A stretch of DNA of 64,000 bases from Pegoplata infirma (lineage: Eukaryota; Arthropoda; Insecta; Diptera; Anthomyiidae): the NCBI GenBank assembly GCA_963921195.1, contig CAWUER010000513.1:31050-95049 (forward strand), given 5' to 3'. The notes under the pieces were generated by a model. It saw nothing but the letters and a program-made list of their open reading frames with translations. It searched no databases and had not been told where the DNA came from. The position numbers were made by a program, and so were the translations under genes. Below, in pieces: positions 10,318 to 21,954 of the stretch (position 1 is the stretch's first letter; every line of letters starts with the position of its first letter).

Positions 10318-11703
10318 CATTCTCCTTTCATACATACCTCTCATACATACTATCACGCACACTCAACTTTGATTTTATTTCTACGAAACACACATTTCGA
10401 CTAACTTCACTCAATTCTTAGAAAACATCCCCTTTGCATACATACACACTCACTCACGTAATACAGACCATACCAAACAGTACAACTCATACATGCTTTT
10501 GTTGTGTTAAACGGGGAATACCCTGAAAGGCAAATCTTCATCAATCTACAAGCGCTTGGAGACAACGATGCAGAAGTCCATGTAAGTTTTTTATTTTTAT
10601 TTCAAACTTACTCGAACAAACAAATATTTTTTTTTTGCATTCATGCATTTTGGAATTAAGCATGAATAATTAAATATTTTCTACGTAGTTTTTTTTCGAA
10701 ACTTCTCCTTAAATATTTATTTTGGTTTGATGATACGGAGATGGTTCGAGGGTTGGCATCGAACGCGGTTTTATAGATTTCAGTTTGTTCATGTTTGATT
10801 CCATATATATTTTACATAGACATCTATTTACTTATAAAAATACAGACAATGACTATATAACACACTACGAGTGTATTGAATAAAATTTTCTTTCTGTTTA
10901 TTTAATATTAATAATTTTGGGTTTAAAAAGTTTTTTTTTAAATTTTTCTTTAATAATTTGTTTAATGAATTTTCGTAAATAATTTTTATTAATTTAATGC
11001 TTCATTAATTTAACTTTTACTTAAATTTTATTTCCGTTTTAAATTAAATGAATTTTTTTTTTATAATTTTTATGGGTTGACCCCAAACGTTTAACGGAAT
11101 TTTTGGTTATAATTTTACCTAATTTTGCTAGCATAGATTCTCGTCAATTTTTCTTCTATTTGTCCCTATGAATTATAGTACTAGAGTTACTCTTATTTTA
11201 TCGAACATTTTATGCCTTGTATTTTTGTTAATTTCTTAATTTGTTTTTTTTTTGTATTTTGCGAAAATGATAACTTTTAATAAATTTTTGCTTAGTTGGT
11301 AAACATGAAATTTTAAATTTTTGTTGGTTTTTATTACAAAAGGTGAAGTCATAGGTATGTGGTAGGAAGGAAATTTTATTTTTATTTTTGGGGCTGACAG
11401 CAAAGGACCAAGCTTTGTCAGCACAGGAGGGTGGGCCATGGTAAGTGTAGCGCCTAACACCTAAAGCTACACAATCGACATCAACCGCTTCTTTTCTTCT
11501 CTCTTGCTTCTTTCTGGATATGTATGAATCCTTTTGTTTATTTTTAATTGCTACCTAAAGTTTAAAATCCCGTGTAACTGATTCGTTAATATTTAATATT
11601 TTATTTTTGGGAACTTACTAAACCCCCCCATCGACGAGCACAGCCGGCACTACTATGTAGCTTGTTCCCAAGGTAGTTCAACGACCGATTAAGAATCGTT
11701 ACA
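10318..11703 (+). repeat. 5' LTR of outer element, right part
   Basis: Continues the LTR after the nested insertion and ends AATCGTTACA. It differs from the 3' LTR at four substitutions (near 10853, 10949, 11552 and 11655) and in T-run lengths. A consensus-like splice donor (CCATGTAAGT near 10578) lies in it and may belong to a spliced leader; that is inference. Confidence 0.95.
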
Positions 11704-11711
11704 GAGATTTA

Positions 11712-11729
11712 TGGCTCCCAACGTGGGGC
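11712..11729 (+). promoter_or_regulatory. Primer binding site, tRNA-Lys (outer element)
   Basis: TGGCTCCCAACGTGGGGC, 8 nt after the 5' LTR, matches the complement of the fly tRNA-Lys 3' end (as I recall it) at 17 of 18 positions. Confidence 0.85.
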
Positions 11730-12608
11730 CCCAGTTTTCGTATTGTTTTTAGAATTTTATTGCATTTTTCCATCTAGAGACTGAGGGCCTTTGAATCTGC
11801 TGTGTTGTGTGATTTATATGTGTGTTTTTCTTTTTATTTGTTTTTTTCCCATTTTCCGTAGCATTTGTTTCATTATGTGTTAGTATGGATAAAATAGCTG
11901 ATCGCAGGGCGGCTCTATTCCCTTAGTGACATTTAGTGATATAATTGTTATCGGGGTTTGGGTTCGAACTTGAGAGGTGTTACTGGTTGGTATCGGTTTC
12001 ATACTCGTTTGACTCTTACTCTCTTTCTTTCTGAATTTTTCTATTTTCTTTTCAATTCTTGGATTTTTCTTGGACTTCAAAATTATTTTTCTTTTTATGA
12101 TTCGATTTCTTTTTCTTTTGTTCGGACTAAATGTGTCTTGGTGGTAATCGGGACCATTCCAGCATTGGATAATCGATTACTTTTCTATTTTTGCCTTATT
12201 TTTGTGTTTGGATGTTATACCGTCTGATTTTTGTCGGATTTGTACCAGCAAGAATGGGTAATTCTATATCTATCAATTTTTTTTGAAGCTTCGTTGATGT
12301 TTGACTGGACATTTTACCATGTTATTTTTAAATTTGTTTTGTTTTTTTTCTCTTTAGTTTTATGTAATTTGATTTTTCCTAATTTTCGAAAATTTTATTT
12401 ATTTTGGTTTTAATTTGATGATTTTTTTATGTTTTTGGTTATTCCCATACCTGTACCGAAAGACTTCACCGAGTAGTAATTATTGCTAGATCTTGGTTTT
12501 TCATTTTTGAGAAACTATTTTTTTTTTCGATATTAATCGGAATCGAATACATTTGAATTGTGTTGAAAATTTAACTTTGAGAGTACTATTTTAATTTTGT
12601 TTTTTATA

Positions 12609-13913
12609 ATGCCTGTTGTCAGAAGTAGTGAGGATCTGTTAGCCTTGGATGAAGCAACTGGTGATTCCACAGTGGTTGAAGATCAGGGTGCAGGAGGTGA
12701 TGCCTCACAAACTCCTGGTCGCATTGGAAGACCCCGAACGCGTTTACAAGCTCGAAAAGAGGCTCGGAGTCAAGTTGAAAATCAGGAAAGTGTTGAGGAT
12801 CTTAGAGTTCGACAAATAGTTCGGGACTCGTTGAGAGGATTTAGAGAAGATGTTGAAGAAATGATAGCTAACGGGTTTCGGCAATTAAATTTGGGAGACG
12901 TAGGGCAAAACAGATCTAACGACCGTGAGGATCGGGATGATGTTTCGCAAGCTGGACGAAGTGGGCGATCCAATCGAGCTCCGCGAAATAGAGAATACAA
13001 TCGAGGAGATGATAATCGTCGCGAAATAGCGCGTGGTGGGCTCAGAAATCGCGATAGAAACTTTTTGCGCAATTCGGAAAAGGTTTTAAATGTAATTCGG
13101 AATTGGAGAATTCGTTTTAACGGTGACATTTCGGAAGAGACTGTTGAGGAGTTTTTACGGCGTGTAAAAACACTGACAAATATAGATCTGGAGGGAGATT
13201 TTGACTTACTGTGTGAACATGCCCATCTTCTTTTCGAGGGTAAAGCCTTGAAATGGTTTTGGCGGTTTCATCGCGATTGTGACGGCGACATCGAATGGGA
13301 TCATTTGTGTTACGCCTTGGGACGACAATATAATGACGATAACACCGATTGGGACATTAAGGATGATATAAGACGTAGAAAGCAACGACATAATGAGACT
13401 TTTGATGAGTTCTACGACGCCATTATGACCCTCTGTGACCGACTAGAAACTCCATTAACGCCTCAGGAACTTTGCGAAACACTGCGACGGAATTTAAGAC
13501 GGGAACTACGTCATGAACTTCTTCATGTGGAAATCCATGGAGTTTCACACTTGCGACTAGCCGTTCGTAGACACGAAAAGTTTTTAAAGGAAACGCCTTC
13601 CGAACATTTTGGGAAACGTCCTCCGCAAAAGGGGCGGTTATCAGAAGTGGCGGCTGACGATACAGAGTCGGACGAGGACGATAATAGTGATGAAGATGAC
13701 CCAGATATCTGTAGTGTAGCTAGGACTGGAAAATGCTGGAACTGTGATAACGTTGGTCACAGTTTTATGGATTGCCTGGAACCCCGGGTGGTCTTCTGTT
13801 TCGGATGTGGGTTGAAGAACACCTATCGACCTAAGTGTCCTAAATGTACCCAGGAGCGGGGAAACTCCCGACGGGATGTTCGTTCAAAGAAGGACGGGCA
13901 TCCAAAACCGTAA
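12609..13913 (+). CDS. gag: Gag (outer element)
   Basis: A 434-residue structural protein; the ATG at 12609 is preferred over the upstream TTG. Residues ~25-150 are charged and Arg-rich. A retrotransposon Gag/capsid domain follows (from about VLNVIRNW, with the typical ALKWFW motif) to about residue 330. Then comes an acidic linker and a zinc knuckle CX2CX4HX4C encoded at 13734-13775. A second Cys cluster (CX2C...CX2C, about 13797-13842) lacks the His of a standard knuckle. Gag assembles the particle and binds RNA. The frame is intact and ends at TAA 13911-13913, overlapping pol. No nonsense or frameshift damage is seen. Confidence 0.93.
   Translation: MPVVRSSEDLLALDEATGDSTVVEDQGAGGDASQTPGRIGRPRTRLQARKEARSQVENQESVEDLRVRQIVRDSLRGFREDVEEMIANGFRQLNLGDVGQNRSNDREDRDDVSQAGRSGRSNRAPRNREYNRGDDNRREIARGGLRNRDRNFLRNSEKVLNVIRNWRIRFNGDISEETVEEFLRRVKTLTNIDLEGDFDLLCEHAHLLFEGKALKWFWRFHRDCDGDIEWDHLCYALGRQYNDDNTDWDIKDDIRRRKQRHNETFDEFYDAIMTLCDRLETPLTPQELCETLRRNLRRELRHELLHVEIHGVSHLRLAVRRHEKFLKETPSEHFGKRPPQKGRLSEVAADDTESDEDDNSDEDDPDICSVARTGKCWNCDNVGHSFMDCLEPRVVFCFGCGLKNTYRPKCPKCTQERGNSRRDVRSKKDGHPKP
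13859..13903 (+). promoter_or_regulatory. -1 ribosomal frameshift signal (gag/pol)
   Basis: GGGAAAC at 13859-13865 sits in register as G GGA AAC in the gag frame, a strong X XXY YYZ slippery site. After an 8 nt spacer, 13874-13881 can pair with 13896-13903 in an 8 bp stem (two G-U pairs) with a 14 nt loop. A slip here enters pol at 13865. Confidence 0.85.
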
Positions 13914-16900
13914 CTGTGAATACTTTTCTACCTGATTCGACAGACAAACTTGATTTTACAAACAACCTTGATTTTACCAACAAACCGGATGAGACGATAC
14001 CACTAGATGAGACAAAAGAACCGGATATGACAAAAATACACCCTTTGCAAAGACCATATCATGTACGCCTGGAAGAATACAATCGGGCTAGGGCAAGAAT
14101 TTTTAGCGAATCGGACTTTGACCGTAACCTAACCAGATCTTCGAAAAGAATTCGTGATTTTTATAACAGAAGAAATCGGTATGGTAAAGTTGTAGTTTCA
14201 ACGATCGTAAGCAGGGAACATGATAATAGACCTTATTTATCTTTGAAGATACGAAACGTGAATCGTTTCGGTCTTTTAGATAGTGGGGCTAACGTTAGCG
14301 TGATAGGAGGAGACTTGTGTAGGGACATCGTGAATTCTGGGGAATATAACCGTGGAAAAGGAAACGTCAAGACGGCCGACGGACAACGACAACAAGTTTT
14401 AGGTACGGTAAATTTAGAAATTGGTTATAACGGACGAACAAATTTAAATGAATTTTTATTGATTCCTTCGATTGAACAGGACGTAATTTGTGGAATGGAT
14501 TTTTGGAAGAACTTTGGTTTGGAAATTGTGTCTGTAAATACAATTAGCGGAATTGTGACTGACGAAGACCCGAATAAAATTCCACTTAATGCCACGCAGA
14601 AACAACATCTTCAGAAGATTATAGATTATTTTCCAAATTCAGATCGGGACGGACTAGGTTGTACGACTTTGCTGGAACACCACATCGATACGGGTACCGC
14701 GGCACCAATTAAACAGCGATATTATCCCATATCTCCTGCTCGGGAAACGCTATTGTGTGGAGAAGTGGACCGGATGCTTCAGCTGGGAGTAATCGAGGAG
14801 TGCCCTACATCACCTTGGTCATCTCCAGGGGTCTTAGTTGTGAAACCGGGGAAAGTACGCTTTTGCTTAGACAGTAGAAAATTGAACTCCGTGACTATAA
14901 AGGACGCTTACCCAATTCCGAACATAGACGGACTTATATCGAGGCTTCCTCCAGTTTATTTTATTTCCAAGGTGGATCTTAAAGATGCGTTTTGGCAAAT
15001 TAAACTGGACGAATCCTCGGGACCTAAGACCGCTTTCACAATCCCTAATCGGCCATTGTACCAGTTTACAAGAATGCCGTTTGGATTGTGCAATGCACCG
15101 CAAACAATGTGCAGACTAATGGACCAAGTCATTCCGTATAACTTGAAGACGAACGTTTTTGTCTACCTTGATGACCTATTAATTATTTCGAAGGACTTTG
15201 ACGAACATATGCGACATTTGCAAGAGGTAGCTACTCGGCTTCGCTGGGCGAATTTAACCATCAACGTCAAAAAGAGCACTTTTGCGATCCGTCAAGTGCA
15301 ATATCTTGGATATATCGTGGGAGAAGGATCATTGAAAATCGACCCGGACAAGGTTAGGGCAATTTCTCAGTTTCCGGTTCCAAAGTCTGTTAGACAACTG
15401 CGCCAGTTCCTCGGTATGGCCGGCTGGTATCGCAGGTTTATCGACGATTACGCTACGGTGACCTTCCCGTTAACCGAGCTGTTGTCGAAACGTAAAACGT
15501 TTTCGTGGTCAGAAGAGGCCCAACTAGCTTTTGAGGCTATAAAACATAAATTGACATCAGCTCCTGTATTAGTTCACGCGAATTTTGACAAACCTTTTAT
15601 CCTACAATGTGACGCAAGCACCTATGGGGTCGGGGCCGTTTTGGCACAATTGGACGACGAGGGGAACGAAAGACCGATCGCATATATGTCCCAAAAGTTG
15701 AACAAGGCCCAAAGGAATTACACGATTACCGAGTTGGAGTGTCTGGCGGTCATATTGGCCATAAGAAAATTTAGGGCATATATTGAAGGGCACGAATTTA
15801 AAGTAATCTCTGACCATGCGAGTCTCAAATGGCTGATGAGACAAAAAGATCTGTCAGGACGTTTAGCCAGGTGGTCGTTAAAGCTGCAAGGCTTCGACTT
15901 CACGATCGAACACCGGAAAGGGAAAGATAACGTCGTGCCGGACGCTTTATCGCGCGCTTTTGAGGAAGAAAATAACATCGCCGAACTACAATTGGAAATT
16001 TTACCCTCCATAGACCTAAATTCTACTGCTTTTGATAGTTCTGAATATTCGAGATTAAAGGCAGAATTTTCTGAAACGAATCTGGCGGATTATAAAGTTG
16101 TTGACAAGTTCATCTACAAGAGAACGGAGTTTTCTTCAGGTAGTGCTGATGAATCGGAATCCTGGAAGCTTCTGGTTCCAAATGAACTTCGCAGAGAGGT
16201 CATTTATGCAGCCCACAACGTTCCAACCTCTGCTCATGGCGGAATTGCCAAAACAGTTCATCGTATACGACAATTTTTCTTTTGGCCTCGAATGGTAACG
16301 GATGTAAAAGAGTATGTTTTAAATTGCGATAATTGCAGAACATCAAACGCTCCCACAACTTCGCTTAAACCACCCATGGGTGACATGGTTGAAACGGAAA
16401 GGCCATTTCAAAGGTTGTATATGGACCTCATTGGGCCATTTCCTCGTACGAAAAACGGAAATATGGGAATATTCATCATTTTAGACCACTTCACTAAATT
16501 CACGTTTTTGAAGCCGCTCAAGAAGTTAATAACCAAACCTATGGCCGAGTATTTGAGAAATGAAATCTTTCCATGTTACGGTGTTCCTGAACTTATAGTT
16601 TCGGACAATGGCAGCCAATTTAAATCCAGGGAATTTAAGGCTGTACTCGATCAATTCGGTATACAACATCAATTTACTGCTGTCCATAGTCCTCAATCAA
16701 ATGCCAGCGAACGGGTCAATAGATCCATAAATGAAGCCCTAAGATCCTATATTCGCAACGATCAACGGCAGTGGGATGAATTTCTACCCAGCATAAATTG
16801 TGCAATCCGAAGTAGTGTACACCAGACAACAGGACGAACACCATACGAACTTGTTTTTGGTCAGACTATGATAAATCACGGACAGGACTACACAATTTTA

Positions 16901-17239
16901 CGGAATTTAGAACTTTTGGCAGAAGCGGACACAAAATTAGAACGACAGGACGAATTCACTCTTTTAAGGGACTCTATTCAGAAGAAGATGAAACAGGCTT
17001 ATGATCGTAACGTAAAATCGTATAATTTGAGAACTCGGGTGAGGGAATTTAATATCGGTCAGACTGTTATTCGTAGGAATTTTGTGCAAAGTTCATTAGT
17101 GGATAAATTTAATGCCAAGCTCGCACCTACTGGTGTCAGGGCGGTAGTAAAACGTAAAATAGGGAACGTAAATTATGAGCTTGAAGATGTTCAGGGTGGC
17201 CATATAGGGGTATTCCATATAAAGGATATTTGGATATAA
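13865..17239 (+). CDS. pol: Pol polyprotein: protease, RT, RNase H, integrase (outer element)
   Basis: About 1124 residues entered by the -1 frameshift (the frame's first ATG is at 13844). Numbered from that ATG, the order is: protease with DSGA at 146-149; reverse transcriptase with the YLDD catalytic box at 441-444; RNase H with its D, E, D, D residues in CDAS, TELE, SDH and PDALSR motifs; integrase with an HHCC zinc site (H-x6-H-x29-C-x2-C) and catalytic D861, D921 and E956. No chromodomain or envelope follows. There are no stops or shifts and all catalytic residues are present, so the product looks functional. Codon use is balanced compared with the AT-rich surroundings. Confidence 0.95.
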   Translation, partial: LPTGCSFKEGRASKTVTVNTFLPDSTDKLDFTNNLDFTNKPDETIPLDETKEPDMTKIHPLQRPYHVRLEEYNRARARIFSESDFDRNLTRSSKRIRDFYNRRNRYGKVVVSTIVSREHDNRPYLSLKIRNVNRFGLLDSGANVSVIGGDLCRDIVNSGEYNRGKGNVKTADGQRQQVLGTVNLEIGYNGRTNLNEFLLIPSIEQDVICGMDFWKNFGLEIVSVNTISGIVTDEDPNKIPLNATQKQHLQKIIDYFPNSDRDGLGCTTLLEHHIDTGTAAPIKQRYYPISPARETLLCGEVDRMLQLGVIEECPTSPWSSPGVLVVKPGKVRFCLDSRKLNSVTIKDAYPIPNIDGLISRLPPVYFISKVDLKDAFWQIKLDESSGPKTAFTIPNRPLYQFTRMPFGLCNAPQTMCRLMDQVIPYNLKTNVFVYLDDLLIISKDFDEHMRHLQEVATRLRWANLTINVKKSTFAIRQVQYLGYIVGEGSLKIDPDKVRAISQFPVPKSVRQLRQFLGMAGWYRRFIDDYATVTFPLTELLSKRKTFSWSEEAQLAFEAIKHKLTSAPVLVHANFDKPFILQCDASTYGVGAVLAQLDDEGNERPIAYMSQKLNKAQRNYTITELECLAVILAIRKFRAYIEGHEFKVISDHASLKWLMRQKDLSGRLARWSLKLQGFDFTIEHRKGKDNVVPDALSRAFEEENNIAELQLEILPSIDLNSTAFDSSEYSRLKAEFSETNLADYKVVDKFIYKRTEFSSGSADESESWKLLVPNELRREVIYAAHNVPTSAHGGIAKTVHRIRQFFFWPRMVTDVKEYVLNCDNCRTSNAPTTSLKPPMGDMVETERPFQRLYMDLIGPFPRTKNGNMGIFIILDHFTKFTFLKPLKKLITKPMAEYLRNEIFPCYGVPELIVSDNGSQFKSREFKAVLDQFGIQHQFTAVHSPQSNASERVNRSINEALRSYIRNDQRQWDEFLPSINCAIRSSVHQTTGRTPYELVFGQTMINHGQDYTILRNLELLAEADTKLERQDEFTLLRDSIQKKMKQAYDRNVKSYNLRTRVREFNIGQTVIRRNFVQSSLVDKFNAKLAPTGVRAVVKRKIGNVNYELEDVQGGHIGVFHIKDIWI

Positions 17240-17339
17240 CTTATAAAAATTGGACTGATGTGATTGATAATTTTTTTTTCCCCTGAGTCTCGCCTTTTTC
17301 AGATAAGGTTCTGCAGCAGGCTTTGCTCTTTATCTGCTT
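17240..17339 (+). promoter_or_regulatory. 3' untranslated segment with hairpin in place of a polypurine tract
   Basis: The 100 nt between pol and the 3' LTR has no purine run next to the LTR; the last bases are pyrimidine-rich (CTCTTTATCTGCTT). CAGATAA at 17300-17306 can pair with TTATCTG at 17330-17336, with an inner AGCA/TGCT pairing. The plus-strand primer is therefore not obvious. Confidence 0.55.
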
Positions 17340-20055
17340 TGTGAGGGCGATTTTTCGTTGAAACGTAATTGATAGTTTTTATACAATATCGTATTTTATG
17401 GAAAATTATTAAAATTCTTTTAAGTTGATTTTACTAACATTTTTCTACCGGGGTACAAAAATTTTACTGTGCAATACTTTTGATTTAGTTCTAAAATTTA
17501 GTATCCAAATCTAGTAAACTTTTGTTTTTCAACGTTGACGATTTTCTCTGCATACAGAGTTCTGTTTCAAATTTTTCTTCAATTGCCTGTAAATTTTTAA
17601 GCGTGCTGGTCGTTGAAGACAAAAAAGTCGCAAGAAGTTTTGTTATTTATTTTTGCTAAATCATAAAGGAAAAACTAGAATTTTAATTGGTTTTTATAAA
17701 CTTTTCTGGTAAGTTTGAATTCTTTTTCTTGGAAAGCTTTGTTAGGGATTAACAAATTCTGTATCCTTTAATCTTCCAGAGGAATTTGAATAATTTTCCT
17801 GAAATTCGTGTCCTCATCGTTATTACCATTAAAACATTTTTTTTGTTGTAAGGGGAAAGGTAAGTTTTTTTCGAAAGGCATGGAAAGTTCGGGAAAATAA
17901 TTTGTTTTTTCTTTGGTTGTGTACAGGGAGTAATTTTGGGATTTTGCACCCAACGGACAACATTTTGCTGCTTAATATTCTCCAGAATCGTAGTGGTATT
18001 GGTGGGAATATTTACGCCTGTGCAGCGCAAAACTCTTCGCAAGGGAGAATTCTCTTCCCCGCCTTGCATACACCACCCAGCGCAGTAACAATTTTTCAAG
18101 CATTTGGTTTTTGTGTTGGAGTCAACTTCCTTCCTTTCTACCCCTTACAACGTAATAGACCATCATATAGTGAGCTAGCAAACCTAGACAGATTTTTTAT
18201 TTTGTTCGAGCCGATTGTATTTGTGTTCCAGAGATTTTGCTGTTTAAAAAAAATATTGTTGTCTCGAGATTTTGTGTTCCTGCAGCACATACAAGTGTTC
18301 CTGTGTTTAAAAAAGTGTACAAAGTTACGAACTTTAAAAGAGTAGTGAAAATAGGAAGGTGACCAAGTGTGTTCGTGTTAAATTATTTCTAAAATTAACG
18401 TAAATTTCTTTTTAAATTTATATCCAAAAAGGATTAATTAATTGCTATTTTTTTTTGCCGCGATAAGAACGGTTAAATATTAAAATCGTATTAACCCTGA
18501 TTCGTTGAAATTAAAAAACCATTTAAATTTCGTCAATAACCTACAAGTGATAATTTTTTGTTTTTGTGTAACGTAAAAACTATTTTTTTTGTTTATGGTC
18601 ACCCTAATTGTGTTTTTGTGAGTTCATACATTCAATACATCCTATACCCTTCACCCCACACCACTACGCGCATTCTCCTTTCATACATACCTCTCATACA
18701 TACTATCACGCACACTCAACTTTGATTTTATTTCTACGAAACACACATTTCGACTAACTTCACTCAATTCTTAGAAAACATCCCCTTTGCATACATACAC
18801 ACTCACTCACGTAATACAGACCATACCAAACAGTACAACTCATACATGCTTTTGTTGTGTTAAACGGGGAATACCCTGAAAGGCAAATCTTCATCAATCT
18901 ACAAGCGCTTGGAGACAACGATGCAGAAGTCCATGTAAGTTTTTTATTTTTATTTCAAACTTACTCGAACAAACAAATATTTTTTTTTTGCATTCATGCA
19001 TTTTGGAATTAAGCATGAATAATTAAATATTTTCTACGTAGTTTTTTTTCGAAACTTCTCCTTAAATATTTATTTTGGTTTGATGATACGGAGATGGTTC
19101 GAGGGTTGGCATCGAACGCGGTTTTATAGATTTCAGTTTGTTCATGTTTGATTCCATATATATTTTACATAGACATCTATTTACTTATAAAAATACAGGC
19201 AATGACTATATAACACACTACGAGTGTATTGAATAAAATTTTCTTTCTGTTTATTTAATATTAATAATTTTGGGTTTAAAAAGTTTTTTTTTTAATTTTT
19301 CTTTAATAATTTGTTTAATGAATTTTCGTAAATAATTTTTATTAATTTAATGCTTCATTAATTTAACTTTTACTTAAATTTTATTTCCGTTTTAAATTAA
19401 ATGAATTTTTTTTTATAATTTTTATGGGTTGACCCCAAACGTTTAACGGAATTTTTGGTTATAATTTTACCTAATTTTGCTAGCATAGATTCTCGTCAAT
19501 TTTTCTTCTATTTGTCCCTATGAATTATAGTACTAGAGTTACTCTTATTTTATCGAACATTTTATGCCTTGTATTTTTGTTAATTTCTTAATTTGTTTTT
19601 TTTTTGTATTTTGCGAAAATGATAACTTTTAATAAATTTTTGCTTAGTTGGTAAACATGAAATTTTAAATTTTTGTTGGTTTTTATTACAAAAGGTGAAG
19701 TCATAGGTATGTGGTAGGAAGGAAATTTTATTTTTATTTTTGGGGCTGACAGCAAAGGACCAAGCTTTGTCAGCACAGGAGGGTGGGCCATGGTAAGTGT
19801 AGCGCCTAACACCTAAAGCTACACAATCGACATCAACCGCTTCTTTTCTTCTCTCTTGCTTCTTTCTGGATATGTATGAATCCTTTTGTTTATTTTTAAT
19901 TGTTACCTAAAGTTTAAAATCCCGTGTAACTGATTCGTTAATATTTAATATTTTATTTTTGGGAACTTACTAAACCCCCCCATCGACGAGCACAGCCGGC
20001 ACTACTAGGTAGCTTGTTCCCAAGGTAGTTCAACGACCGATTAAGAATCGTTACA
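17340..20055 (+). repeat. 3' LTR of outer element
   Basis: 2716 bp, uninterrupted, TGTGAGGG...GTTACA. It preserves the empty site of the nested insertion (near 18664) and is followed by the ACAT target duplication. Confidence 0.95.
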
Positions 20056-20513
20056 ACATATAAAATAACATGAATTGTTAATACATTAAAATTGTGTTGC
20101 GGAGTCATATTCTATTTTTATTTTCAATCCAACTAATATATATAATTAAAAAATTAAGGATAAGTGTTTTTAACTTCAGAAATTAAACAAAAATCGAAAT
20201 AAATAAAATCCGTCCCTGTGTGGCACAGTCCGGGAACACATATAGTTTGCATTTTCATGGTTTTCATTATGGCGGAGACTTTTTATTACATAATTTATAT
20301 AAAAATGATTCACAGAAAATACTACTCAATCAAATCATATAAATCAATTTGAGTAATCACTTGTTTAAATTAAAAAAAAAAATTAGTAATTTTTTAATTG
20401 ACGCAATTAAAAATGTACTCAAAAATTAAAATAATTTAATACAAATTGAATATTTTTTTTTTATTCTCTTGCTGTTTTGTATTTTCATTTAGTTTATCAT
20501 TTTTTTATATGTA
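20056..20513. other. AT-rich spacer
   Basis: Between the outer retrotransposon and the Tc1/mariner element; nothing recognisable. Confidence 0.6.
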
Positions 20514-21282
20514 CAGTATTGGCCAAAACCAAAGCACCCCCTCAGTGATTTTTTTTTTTAGATCATAATTTTTTTCATAAAACCCCCATTTTTTATTGTT
20601 TGTCTATTGTTTAAATTGTTTTTCGTGTTTTTTATTGATAAACAAAAACTGTGGAAGTCATCGTTCTATAAAAAAATAAGTTATAACCAAATTAAACGGA
20701 AAATGTGGCGGACAAAACTAAAGCACCCCTTCATGAAAAATAATCAAAGACAACTTAAAATTAATAATTTGTTGCAAATCCATTCCATCCCTTATTATGT
20801 CACGGGACTTGAATAGATCAATAATTCCATCAAATCTATGAATAAGCCGAATTCCTTGACCAGAGAAGCAATCCCAGACCATTTAATTCCCCCTTCCGTT
20901 TGACCGTTGTTTTGCAATACTTAAATTAAAAATGGTCTGGTATTGCTTCTCTGGCCAAGGAATTCGGTCGATTCATAGATTTGATGGAATAATGGATCGA
21001 TGCAAGTCCCGTGATATAATTAAGGAAGGAATTTATTTGCAACAAAATATTAATTTTAATTTGTTTTTGTTTTATTTCCATGAAGGGGTGCCTAAGTTTT
21101 GCCTGCCATATTTTTTTTTATTTGATCACAACTAAGTTTTTATAGAGCGATGACTTTCAGAGTTTGTGTTTATTAATAAAAATACAAAAGAAGGAATTAA
21201 AACAATAGACAAACAAAAAAAAAATGGTGGTTTTATGAAAAAAAAAATCACTGAGGGGGTGCTTTAGTTTTGGCCAATACTG
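20514..21282. mobile_element. Palindromic Tc1/mariner miniature element
   Basis: Starts CAGTATTGGCCAAAAC and ends with its inverse, flanked by TA on both sides (20512-20513, 21283-21284). Those are the hallmarks of Tc1/mariner. The two halves are inverted copies of each other over nearly 380 bp each (for example AATTCCTTGACCAGAGAAGC mirrored by GCTTCTCTGGCCAAGGAATT), so the element is one long hairpin without a transposase. Confidence 0.88.
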
Positions 21283-21284
21283 TA

Positions 21285-21954
21285 TATGAAAGTTTGACAT
21301 CATCTTTATGAAATTTTCTTATGTCTTAAGCTCTGAACAGAACAAGTCCGGCACGAATTTTTCCATACGATTTGACAGTTAAAAACCGTGACCGGCACGA
21401 CAAAAAATTAAAACTTATTTTATTTTATCTCCGGGTTCTCTCAATCTCCCTCCCTCTCACACTCCAGGGTTGCCGCATTTTCACAAAAATTTTTTATTTT
21501 TTCATTCACAATGGTGTAACAAACGTACAGTAGTGCCAACTTAATCACATTGACTATGTGATAAGCGATTTTTTTCCGTAAAATTACTCTAATTTTATTA
21601 AAAGTTAGCACCACTGAACAAACAAATGACAATTTTTGCCGTCGCCGTCCCCCGTCATTGTTTTGGGCCTATATTCTCCGGCAACGGCAACGGCAACCGT
21701 CCCCCGTGCCGTGCTTGCTCTGTTTCTACCTTTAAGCAGAGACCAAATATAACAGTTATATGTGTCTTTTTGTTTTAAAAAAATCATGAAGCGAATGTTG
21801 TCCAAACTTAGTATTTTATATATGAAAATACTTCTAAAGATGTCCCGTGTTAAAATTTGCAATAACATATATTTTTTTGATTTTTTCAATAACAGTTATT
21901 AAAAACTTTTTGTTCAAACAATCTAAAATAACTTTTATTTTATACTAGCTGTTT
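21285..21954. other. Non-coding spacer with GGCAAC repeats
   Basis: Mostly AT-rich. A GC-richer island around 21640-21720 has a few GGCAAC repeats. Several TAACAGTTATT palindromes occur here and again after 25257, so the Helitron inserted into a region rich in that motif. No gene is supported. Confidence 0.5.

Larger units (their letters stand above)
4577..20055 (+). mobile_element. Complete Ty3/gypsy LTR retrotransposon (outer element)
   Basis: Two ~2.7 kb LTRs with TG...CA ends bound an internal region holding a primer site, gag and pol. The target duplication ACAT is present at 4573-4576 and 20056-20059. The LTRs differ by only about five substitutions and a few homopolymer length changes, so the insertion is young. 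Both reading frames are intact and there is no envelope gene. The long LTRs, the tRNA-Lys primer site and the separate gag and pol frames fit the Osvaldo/Ulysses part of Ty3/gypsy; that placement is inference. A second retrotransposon is inserted in the 5' LTR at 5909-10313. Confidence 0.95.

Noticed and set aside
11236..11460. 74-codon minus-strand frame with its twin at 19588
   Set aside because: Again an LTR duplicate; low complexity, no domain.
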